NCBI GenBank assembly: GCA_023249955.1
Contig: JAHFBR010000069.1
Location: forward strand, 1 to 6,298
DNA length: 6,298 nucleotides
Origin: a bacterium
Lineage (GTDB): Bacteria > Babelota > Babeliae > Babelales > RVW-14
Direction of reading: 5' to 3'
Every line of letters starts with the position of its first letter. Position 1 is the stretch's first letter. Shown here piece after piece: positions 1-5,332 of the stretch. The notes below the pieces were generated by a model. The model saw nothing but the letters and a program-made list of their open reading frames with translations, was not told the origin of the DNA and ran no database searches. The position numbers were made by a program, and so were the translations under genes.

Positions 1-225
1 CTCAGCCTTGGTGTGCTTTATGGTGTGCGTGGTCTTTTTGACCACGCCTATGTTTTTTATGCGCTGGCAGGGTTGAGTTGCATTGGCATGTTGTATGCCT
101 TTACAACGCCACCCTACCACGAAACATTTTTGGGCCGCCTTAAAAATCTGGTGGGCTTTTTTTTGGGAGTTGCGGTGTTGCCGCTTTTACTCAAGGCGTA
201 CCTGATGCAGCACGGGCTGCTGTAA
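1..225 (+). CDS. C-terminal fragment of an integral membrane protein, unidentified
   Basis: The frame is open from the first base and ends at TAA (223-225), giving 74 visible residues. The start lies upstream of the window: the GTG at 13 has no visible ribosome binding site and the frame continues before it. Two hydrophobic stretches, roughly residues 16-34 and 50-68, look like the last two transmembrane helices. They are joined by a short polar loop containing Pro-Pro-Tyr-His and a basic segment (residues 45-49, GRLKN), and a short tail ends in His-Gly-Leu-Leu. This is the usual appearance of the end of a polytopic transporter or membrane enzyme, but I recognise no family motif and assign no function. 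The gene converges on the 230-769 gene with only four bases between the stop codons, and no convincing terminator separates them. Confidence 0.6.
   Translation, partial: LSLGVLYGVRGLFDHAYVFYALAGLSCIGMLYAFTTPPYHETFLGRLKNLVGFFLGVAVLPLLLKAYLMQHGLL
27..47. repeat. Perfect 8-bp inverted repeat (hairpin) inside coding sequence
   Basis: GCGTGGTC at 27-34 and GACCACGC at 40-47 are perfect reverse complements around a five-T loop. The structure lies within the reading frame of the partial membrane protein (codons for V-R-G-L-F-D-H-A). It is not followed by a T-run in either direction, so it is not a terminator as seen here. It may be coincidental. Confidence 0.45.
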
Positions 226-229
226 AAAA

Positions 230-769
230 TTATGCGCCTTGAATGCCTGCTTCACGCAGAAATTGAGCGAGCTTTGGGTGGATTGTTTGTGCTGCACACA
301 ATGTTATTCCAAGCTGTGGGCGAATGACGGGGCTGCGTAAGAAGACGCAAGCAATGTTCTTGCGATTAAAGCGTCCAACATAGGCCAACACTTTGTGGCT
401 CTTAGGATCAGTGGAAGCTTTATAATTTTTGTTTAAATCATAGCTACCTTCGGCGACCAAAGCTTCGATTACTAAGGCATAATCGTTTGCAAGCGCAGTT
501 CCAAAGATCTTGAGCTTGGCGGCGGGTGTTAGGTTAGCCCAAAAAGCTGTGATGCATTGGATTGTCTCTTCAGGTGTTTGTAGTGGTGTGCCAACATGTT
601 TTTTCCATAAACGCAATTGTGAGCAGCACTTCCTGAGTTGTGCGGAAAAGGGGCTTGCTTCATTTCCCGATAATAGTTCGTTTGCGGTGCGCAGTGGTCC
701 GTTCATTGCTGCTGCAGCAGATGTCCAAAGTGCAAAAATTATGATAAGTGATTTGAAGATGTTTTTCAT
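230..769 (-). CDS. Small exported protein of unknown function, possibly degenerate ankyrin-like
   Basis: The product has 179 residues from an ATG at 769; AAAGAG five bases upstream of it could serve as a weak ribosome binding site. The N-terminus is a classic Sec signal peptide: a basic start (MKNIFK), a hydrophobic core (LIIIFALW) and a small-residue end (TSAAAA), with likely cleavage near residue 21. The mature protein is therefore expected in the periplasm or outside the cell. It has cysteines at 48, 49, 72, 141 and 158. From about residue 86 the pattern suggests two or three degenerate ankyrin-type helix pairs: a unit ending in VIEALVAEG, a middle unit around VLAYVGRFNRKNIA, and a final unit with LCAAQ followed by LAQFLREAGI. 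This is inferred from pattern only, and no function is assigned. The gene lies just beyond the terminator of the hpf block and in the same orientation, so it should need its own promoter. I could not identify one in 771-843. Confidence 0.75.
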   Translation of the reverse strand: MKNIFKSLIIIFALWTSAAAAMNGPLRTANELLSGNEASPFSAQLRKCCSQLRLWKKHVGTPLQTPEETIQCITAFWANLTPAAKLKIFGTALANDYALVIEALVAEGSYDLNKNYKASTDPKSHKVLAYVGRFNRKNIACVFLRSPVIRPQLGITLCAAQTIHPKLAQFLREAGIQGA

Positions 770-843
770 AGGGGCTCTTTCTTTTGAGTAGAGGGGAACA
801 ACGTTTACAAGCTTTGTAGTGTGATGATATTACCAAAAAAGTC

Positions 844-870
844 AAAAAAAAAGAGCCGAGGATTCGGCTC
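844..870 (-). terminator. Intrinsic (rho-independent) terminator of the dnaX-der-lptB-hpf block
   Basis: Read on the minus strand, GAGCCGA (870-864), loop ATCC and TCGGCTC (859-853) form a perfect 7-bp GC-rich stem. It is followed directly by nine T residues (852-844) and then a second T-rich stretch (840-835). It lies 25 bases past the hpf stop codon. This is the textbook arrangement and marks the end of the operon. Confidence 0.93.
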
Positions 871-895
871 CTGAGAACTGTTTTTGCGGAAGATG

Positions 896-1243
896 TTAGC
901 GCGAAAACTTTTTCTTATCCGTTTCTGGCCGTTGGAATTTGTCACGCATGCGCTCTTTATCTTTTCTGATCAGTGCAACCATTTTGTCGATGGCGTTATC
1001 AGCAGCGATGTACATATCGGTGCCTTCATCGTGTGCATGAAGGTCAACAATAGGAGTTTTGACGTGAATTTCAACGCGGTGATGTGGATGCAGTTTGTTT
1101 GCTTTGAGCCATACTTCAATGTTAAACGGTGTTGCATCCGCCTGCCCTTGCAAGATCTCGCTGATCTTGACCAGCTTGGCGCGAATGTGATGTTCCATGG
1201 GGTCTGAATGAGGCATATTGTGGAATGAGATTTTGATATTCAT
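896..1243 (-). CDS. hpf: Ribosome hibernation promoting factor, short form (HPF/RaiA family)
   Basis: The protein has 115 residues and binds the decoding centre of the small ribosomal subunit in resting cells, blocking mRNA and tRNA and protecting idle ribosomes. The S30AE fold spans the whole chain: an N-terminal beta strand (NIKISF), a helix about 15-31, a strand EVWLKAN (43-49), a strand with VEIHVKTP (57-64) and a final helix with the hallmark region DMYIAADNAIDKM (76-88), then a basic tail. The length matches short HPF/RaiA (about 95-115 residues). There is no C-terminal dimerisation domain of the long form. The ATG at 1243 is chosen over an upstream in-frame TTG at 1261 because a strong Shine-Dalgarno lies just before it. 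The protein is unusually rich in histidine (10 of 115). It follows lptB by 23 bases and is the last gene before the terminator. In many proteobacteria hpf sits near lptB with rpoN between; here rpoN is absent. Confidence 0.93.
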   Translation of the reverse strand: MNIKISFHNMPHSDPMEHHIRAKLVKISEILQGQADATPFNIEVWLKANKLHPHHRVEIHVKTPIVDLHAHDEGTDMYIAADNAIDKMVALIRKDKERMRDKFQRPETDKKKFSR

Positions 1244-1247
1244 TACG

Positions 1248-1257
1248 TTCCTTCCTT
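1248..1257 (-). promoter_or_regulatory. Strong Shine-Dalgarno for hpf
   Basis: On the minus strand AAGGAAGGAA lies five bases or slightly more upstream of the ATG at 1243. It settles the hpf start in favour of this ATG rather than the TTG at 1261, which itself lies upstream of the site. It sits in the 23-base gap after the lptB stop and is the best ribosome binding site in the window. This fits independent, high-level translation of hpf. Confidence 0.8.
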
Positions 1258-1266
1258 GCAATAAAA

Positions 1267-2049
1267 CTAGAGGCGCAAAAAGCGCTGTGCCATTTCCTCA
1301 TAGAATTGTGTACCTAAATAACTCTCTTTTGTATAGGTATTTTCTAGAATTTCTTTAATGCTTCCCTGGCTGACCACCTTGCCGCCAACAATAACGTAGA
1401 CGGTGTGTGCAATGGAGAGTAGCTGGTCAACGTGGTGATCAGAGATAACAATGCCAATGCCACGTTGTGCAAGGTCGGTAAGAATATGCTTAAGTTCATA
1501 AATTGATTTGGGATCAACACCGGCAAAGGGTTCGTCCAACAGGAGCATTTTGGGCTTCATCAAAAGCGATCGAACCACTTCCAGCTTGCGTTTTTGGCCG
1601 CCAGAAAGCGTTCCTGCTTTTTGATCTAGGGCATGATCTAGGTGCGTGGTGGTTAGCCAGCCCAGTGCTTCGGCATAAAAGTCGTCCCACGCAATTTTGT
1701 GCCAGATGTGGTGATAATGATACACGACAGCCAGATTATCGCGTACCGTCATGTGCAGAAAGAGTGAGCTGTGCTGTGGGAGGTACAACAAGCCTTGTTC
1801 AACACGCTTGTAGACCGGCAGTTCGTTGATGATGAAATTATCGAAGGTGATGGCGTTGACCGAGTTATTATCGGTGGGAGATTGAACGGCCAGAAGGCCC
1901 ATGATGCTTTTGAGCAGCGTTGTTTTGCCAGCGCCATTGGGACCAAGGAGGACAACAATTTTTCCAGCCTCGGCCTGAAAAGAGATGGCATCCAAAATAT
2001 GCTTCTTGCCCAGGATCTGACTACAATTACTGACCTCCAGCAATGCCAT
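1267..2049 (-). CDS. lptB: Lipopolysaccharide export ABC transporter ATPase LptB
   Basis: This cytoplasmic ATPase pairs with LptF and LptG to extract LPS from the inner membrane and push it along the Lpt bridge. The chain is 260 residues, against about 241 for E. coli LptB. The nucleotide-binding domain is complete: Walker A GPNGAGKTT (36-44), Q-loop in LYLPQ (Q92), signature LSGGQ (148-152), Walker B MLLLDE with catalytic E173, and H-loop H205 in SDHHV. The family is set by DEPFAGVDP after Walker B, the SDHHVDQLLSIA region (ITDHNV in E. coli) and the near-terminal YLG motif. The C-terminus runs about ten residues past the usual end. The ATG at 2049 shares its A with the der stop codon (TGATG), which suggests translational coupling; AGAGG lies upstream inside der. 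An in-frame TTG directly before it is a less likely start. No lptA, lptC, lptF or lptG is visible, so its partners must lie elsewhere. Confidence 0.93.
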   Translation of the reverse strand: MALLEVSNCSQILGKKHILDAISFQAEAGKIVVLLGPNGAGKTTLLKSIMGLLAVQSPTDNNSVNAITFDNFIINELPVYKRVEQGLLYLPQHSSLFLHMTVRDNLAVVYHYHHIWHKIAWDDFYAEALGWLTTTHLDHALDQKAGTLSGGQKRKLEVVRSLLMKPKMLLLDEPFAGVDPKSIYELKHILTDLAQRGIGIVISDHHVDQLLSIAHTVYVIVGGKVVSQGSIKEILENTYTKESYLGTQFYEEMAQRFLRL

Positions 2050-3374
2050 CAATCAGCCTCTTTAACAATGAATTGTACGGGGCATCCAACCAGATCATAG
2101 TGCCTGCGTAAAATGTTTTCAATGCAACCGAGCTCGCTTGTGCCAAACCATTCTGGATAGTTTACGTACAAAATAAAAGTTGGGATATGAGATTTAACTA
2201 TTTTGACGTGTGAAACTTTAAGTTGTACGGTGGTGTGGTAAAGATGCATGGTTTCCAGCTCTTTGCGCACTGCCTCGTTAACTTGAATCTCATTGAAGAT
2301 TTGCGCACAGCGTGTGTGGACGCGTTGAATTTCGTCAAAAATCTTATTGATATTTTTTTGTGTTATGCACGAAATCCAAAGTTGCGGTAGCTTCTTTAAA
2401 ATAAATTGATACTCATCAATGCTTTGTTCAAGCGTATAGCGTTTGTAATCATCAAGTAGATCAGTTTTATTAAAGATTGTGACGACCATCTTTTTTTGTT
2501 CGTAGGCATAAAATAGCAGCTTGAGCTCTTGGTCAGCGATCTTGCCTTCCGAGGCATCAATCATCATCATGACCAGATCTGCCTGTTTGACGGCCTGCAG
2601 TGAGCTTTTGATCATCAGCTCTTCAAGTTCATCGTCAATTTTGCGTGAACGGCGAACACCAGCGGTATCAGTAAGCTGAATGAGGTCATTGCATGCGTAC
2701 GTCATTTCCGAGATTGGCTCACGCGTGGTTCCTGCAACAGGAGAAACAATGGAACGTTCATGCTGAATGAGCAGATTCATGAGCGATGATTTACCCACGT
2801 TGGGTCTGCCGATGATAACAACTTTGTAACTTGGAACTTCAGGCTCGGCCTCTTCGGGTGCAGGAATAATTTGTGTGATGGTGTTAAAGAGAGTTGCCAT
2901 GCCAATGCCGTGAATTCCTGAAACGGGGATGACGGTGTCGATGCCAAGTCCGTAAAATTCTGGCAAGTGGTCTTCCAGTGCATTGGTATTGTCTGCTTTG
3001 TTAACCAGCAGAACGATAGGTTTTTTGGTTCTGCGCAAAATTCCGACGGAGCGACGATCCTCTTCAGTCATGCCATTTTTGCCGTCAACAACAAAGAGCA
3101 ACAGGGCAGCTCCGGACAAAAGATCTAAAACTTTTTCTTGTACGCGCTTGTTAATGTCATCGTGTGTTCTTGCAAAGTTTAGACCGCCGGTATCAACCAG
3201 CAGGAATTGTTTGCTATTCCACGAAACAAGCTCTTGGACGTAGTCGCGCGTGACGCCCTCGCGATCAAAAACGATGCTGCGTTTTTGTTCTGACATGCGG
3301 TTAAAAATCGTTGATTTACCAACGTTGGTGCGTCCGACCAAAAGAACTTTAGGGTATGAAAGATTTGTGTTCAT
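2049..3374 (-). CDS. der: Ribosome biogenesis GTPase Der (EngA), two tandem G domains
   Basis: Der is an essential GTPase that assists maturation of the 50S ribosomal subunit. The 441-residue product shows the unique tandem layout. G domain 1 has P-loop GRTNVGKS (14-21), T42 in GVTRD, DTGGL (61-65) and NKAD (125-128). G domain 2 has GRPNVGKS (189-196), GTTREP (215-220), DTAGVRR (236-242) and NKTD (302-305). A KH-like domain from about residue 350 ends in the typical Der tail with a PVQFIV strand. Small departures from consensus are Thr for Pro in the first P-loop, GTTRE for GTTRD and NKTD for NKWD. No nucleotide-binding residue is missing, so activity is expected. The ATG at 3374 is preferred because Der proteins place the first P-loop about a dozen residues in. 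A GTG at 3410 would add 12 untypical residues and neither start has a good Shine-Dalgarno. It lies 42 bases after dnaX and overlaps lptB by one base. Confidence 0.96.
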   Translation of the reverse strand: MNTNLSYPKVLLVGRTNVGKSTIFNRMSEQKRSIVFDREGVTRDYVQELVSWNSKQFLLVDTGGLNFARTHDDINKRVQEKVLDLLSGAALLLFVVDGKNGMTEEDRRSVGILRRTKKPIVLLVNKADNTNALEDHLPEFYGLGIDTVIPVSGIHGIGMATLFNTITQIIPAPEEAEPEVPSYKVVIIGRPNVGKSSLMNLLIQHERSIVSPVAGTTREPISEMTYACNDLIQLTDTAGVRRSRKIDDELEELMIKSSLQAVKQADLVMMMIDASEGKIADQELKLLFYAYEQKKMVVTIFNKTDLLDDYKRYTLEQSIDEYQFILKKLPQLWISCITQKNINKIFDEIQRVHTRCAQIFNEIQVNEAVRKELETMHLYHTTVQLKVSHVKIVKSHIPTFILYVNYPEWFGTSELGCIENILRRHYDLVGCPVQFIVKEAD

Positions 3375-3409
3375 CTGCTTTGGAATGGTTGCGTGCCTGG
3401 TTAGAAGCA

Positions 3410-3474
3410 CTATTTTTCAGGTGGAAAGGTTTTCTTGGCTGCTCTTAATCTTTTTTATTTTACCTGAAAAATAG
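3410..3474. repeat. Perfect 13-bp inverted repeat spanning the end of dnaX
   Basis: CTATTTTTCAGGT (3410-3422) and ACCTGAAAAATAG (3462-3474) are exact reverse complements separated by 39 bases. In the dnaX mRNA the 3' arm contains the dnaX stop codon and the 5' arm lies within the codons for Y-F-S-G. The loop holds an in-frame A_AAA_AAG heptamer (3456-3450) whose -1 frame stops after one more codon (GAT TAA). No T-run follows the second arm, so it is not a standard terminator. It could sequester the dnaX stop region, influence translation of der 36 bases on, or protect mRNA ends. A role is not demonstrated. Confidence 0.6.
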
Positions 3475-5216
3475 CGTAGGATCAAGCTTGCGCGAGGCCA
3501 TTGGTCTGGGTTTTTGATGGTCAAGAACTCGGCCTGGTTGCCAAAGCTGCGGCTGGGAGCAGGTTGAGGGCCGAGCGGTGGCCTGCTTTGAGGGGGAGGC
3601 GTGGGCGTAGGTTGTTTAACAGGATTCAGTCCCGCTCCGAGCGGGAGACGGGGACTTGGGGCATAGGTAATGCTTCTGATGCCTGAAAATGCTTCGGCCA
3701 GTAGGGGGGTCCACAGGGCCTTGGCCTCTTCGATCTTATTCTTAAAGAAAGCACTCTCGGCGCTGAGTTGGATGACAACGCTTTGGGTTGCGTCATCTTT
3801 TTTTACAAAGACAGCCTGGCGGACGATGGAGTTGAGCAGTAGGTCCTGGAGCCCAGAAACACCGTTCAAAAAGATCGCCCAGGCGGGATCTTGAGAGATC
3901 CTTTGGGGCATTGGTTGCTCGAGCTGCTTGGCAATGGGTGTGAGCGCTTCAGGGGTCTCTTGCGGGGTTTCCTGATTAAAACTTGGTGGCGAGGCCGAGG
4001 GTGTGCTTGGTGGGAGCGGAGGCTCGCGATAGGCTACCGGTGTACTGGGGAGCGCTTTGCAGGCTTTGATCAGATCCTCTATATCGGTGACATTGACCTG
4101 CTGGCAGAGCTGTAACAGTACCATTTCCAGGAACAGGTGCTTTTTGTGGGTCTTTAAAAAGATCTCTTCTTGTGACCACAGCAGATTCAGGATGCTGTTT
4201 AAACGGTTGAGCGAGCAGGCGTCGGCAAGCCGTTTGAGCTCGGCAAGATGACAGAGCGCGCTGGCTGGTAAGTTTTGAACACCGTATTTAATCCACACCA
4301 GATGTCTGCAGGTATGCACGATCATATCCCACAGCAGGGTGGGTGAGCGTTGCTCAAAACTAATTTTTTGTAAGTGGGCCAGAAGCAAGTCGGCCTTTTG
4401 CGCAATAATATGATCAAACAGTTCAAAAAGTTCTTGCGCACTCATTTTGCCCAGCACATGTAAAACCACTTGCTCGGTGACATGGTCGCTTGAAAAGCGC
4501 ACCCGTTCAAGCAAATTGATGGCGTCGCGTGCAGAGCCTTCGGTTTCTGCCAGCAACAGATCAAGCGCAGCGTCATCGATTACCACCTGCTCATCGGTGC
4601 AAATTTGGCGCAAGTGGGCTTTTAAACTTTCGTTATTGATGGGATTAAAAATCAGCTGAAAGCAGCGTGATAGCACGGTTGCAGGAATTTTTGGAACTTC
4701 GGTGGTTGCCAAAATAAAGATGACCGATGCGGGTGGCTCTTCCAGGATTTTTAAAAATGCGTTGAACGCCGCTTTGCTGAGCATGTGAGCTTCGTCAATC
4801 AGGTAAATCTTTTTACGGCCGACCAATGGCATGTAGCTTGATGACTCAATAATTTGGCGAACGTTGTCAACGCCGGTGTGTGATGCGGCATCAATTTCAA
4901 TGAAATCTGGATGATCGCCCTGGGTCATAGAAATGCATGATGCGCATTGCAGGCATGGAATACTAAAAGCGGTGGGATTTTTTTGAAACGATGGCAACGA
5001 TTCACAGTTTACTGCTGCAGCAAAAACACGCGCTGTTGATGTCTTGCCACAACCGCGTTGTCCGGCAAAAAGATAGACCGGAAAAAATTTGTTCAGGAAC
5101 AGGCTGTTTTTAATCATCCTGACAGCAATATCCTGCCCAACGACCTGATCGAACGATTTTGGCCGCCACTTGCGTGCAAGATTGAGCTGATGATTGGTGG
5201 ATGGTTGATTGTTCAT
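3417..5216 (-). CDS. dnaX: DNA polymerase III subunit gamma/tau (clamp loader)
   Basis: DnaX is the AAA+ motor of the clamp loader, which opens and places the sliding clamp during replication. The product is 599 residues. It begins with LARKWRPKSFDQVVGQ (13-28), then Walker A GQRGCGKTS (52-60), zinc cysteines C71, C88, C91 and C94, Walker B IYLIDE (137-142), sensor 1 around TT (171-172), the SRC arginine finger (183-185) and sensor 2 R230 in GSARDA. Helical domain III runs to about 385, then a Pro-rich linker (390-427), a small C-terminal domain (about 444-518), a second Pro-rich linker (520-555) and a short tail with LILRYFSGKIKKI. The gap between the first two zinc cysteines is eight residues longer than in E. 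coli (16 versus 8). An A7 heptamer at codons 471-473 may allow a shortened form. The ATG at 5216 is chosen; a GTG two codons upstream is possible, and neither has a clear Shine-Dalgarno. It is the first gene of the block and der follows, not the common ybaB-recR. Confidence 0.96.
   Translation of the reverse strand: MNNQPSTNHQLNLARKWRPKSFDQVVGQDIAVRMIKNSLFLNKFFPVYLFAGQRGCGKTSTARVFAAAVNCESLPSFQKNPTAFSIPCLQCASCISMTQGDHPDFIEIDAASHTGVDNVRQIIESSSYMPLVGRKKIYLIDEAHMLSKAAFNAFLKILEEPPASVIFILATTEVPKIPATVLSRCFQLIFNPINNESLKAHLRQICTDEQVVIDDAALDLLLAETEGSARDAINLLERVRFSSDHVTEQVVLHVLGKMSAQELFELFDHIIAQKADLLLAHLQKISFEQRSPTLLWDMIVHTCRHLVWIKYGVQNLPASALCHLAELKRLADACSLNRLNSILNLLWSQEEIFLKTHKKHLFLEMVLLQLCQQVNVTDIEDLIKACKALPSTPVAYREPPLPPSTPSASPPSFNQETPQETPEALTPIAKQLEQPMPQRISQDPAWAIFLNGVSGLQDLLLNSIVRQAVFVKKDDATQSVVIQLSAESAFFKNKIEEAKALWTPLLAEAFSGIRSITYAPSPRLPLGAGLNPVKQPTPTPPPQSRPPLGPQPAPSRSFGNQAEFLTIKNPDQWPRASLILRYFSGKIKKIKSSQENLST
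3771..3804 (-). other. Candidate programmed -1 frameshift site in dnaX (A_AAA_AAA plus hairpin)
   Basis: On the minus strand the codons GTA AAA AAA GAT contain the heptamer A_AAA_AAA (3804-3798) in the frame required for tandem -1 slippage. The -1 frame then reads AGA TGA, ending the protein at 474 residues (…VKKR) instead of 599. Starting at the next base, 3797-3771 can fold: GATGAC pairs with GTCATC at the ends, with AAC/GTT inside, or alternatively GATGACGC with GCGTTGTC using two G-U pairs. An AGG lies 10 bases upstream of the heptamer, the position of the stimulatory Shine-Dalgarno in E. coli dnaX. Gamma production by frameshifting in dnaX is established in E. coli. Its use here is inference, and the same A7 run could instead cause transcriptional slippage as in Thermus. 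Confidence 0.45.
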
Positions 5217-5259
5217 AAACACACTGCAGCAAATAATTAAACTGACGTTACAACGGCCC

Positions 5260-5289
5260 AGTATAACCCGGATTGTGCAATGATGTGAA
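5260..5289 (-). promoter_or_regulatory. Predicted sigma-70-type promoter for dnaX-der-lptB-hpf
   Basis: On the minus strand TTCACA (5289-5284, five of six matches to TTGACA) is separated by 18 bases from TATACT (5265-5260, five of six matches to TATAAT). Transcription would begin near 5253, giving a leader of about 37 bases before the dnaX ATG. The -35 box and most of the spacer lie in one arm of the 5271-5328 inverted repeat, so any factor binding that repeat, or read-through from acs, could affect it. Confidence 0.5.
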
Positions 5290-5328
5290 CTGGATTATTG
5301 GAAACTTAGTTTACATCATTGCACAATC
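5271..5328. repeat. Long inverted repeat between acs and dnaX
   Basis: GATTGTGCAATGATGT (5271-5286) and ACATCATTGCACAATC (5313-5328) are perfect 16-bp reverse complements. After one imperfect pair (5287/5312: G-U on the plus strand, A-C on the minus strand) the match continues for four more pairs (5288-5291 with 5308-5311). This gives 20 of 21 pairs around a 16-base loop. The structure begins four bases after the acs stop codon. It could end acs transcripts or protect their 3' ends, but no T-run follows on the minus strand, so it is not a canonical intrinsic terminator. A dyad for a DNA-binding regulator or a dispersed chromosomal repeat are alternatives. Confidence 0.85.
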
Positions 5329-5332
5329 AATT

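Noticed and set aside
210..231. CAGCA/TGCTG hairpin at the end of the membrane-protein gene, near an A/T run
   Set aside because: The stem is only five pairs and the run is A-rich on the strand that would need T, so it does not make a terminator in either direction.
771..843. Promoter for the 230-769 gene (TTGACT and TAATAT on the minus strand)
   Set aside because: These two boxes are only seven bases apart and other pairings have poor spacing or weak matches, so no promoter is called.
884..1207. Plus-strand open frame of 107 codons opposite hpf, and similar plus-strand frames opposite the other genes
   Set aside because: They overlap well-supported conserved genes, have no family features or ribosome binding sites, and read as antisense shadows.
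2353..2359. A7 run in der (codons CAA AAA AAT)
   Set aside because: AAT is a poor slippage codon and no structure follows; ordinary A-rich coding sequence.
2490..2497. A_AAA_AAG heptamer in der, in the slippage frame, with a -1 stop six codons later
   Set aside because: No hairpin follows it and a shortened Der would lose the end of its second G domain and the KH domain. It shows that such heptamers arise by chance in this lysine-rich coding sequence.
3630..3646. GC-rich 7-bp hairpin (TCCCGCT/AGCGGGA) within dnaX
   Set aside because: It lies in the codons of the Pro/Gly-rich linker, has no slippery sequence at a suitable distance upstream and no T-run, so it is explained by local GC-rich coding sequence.
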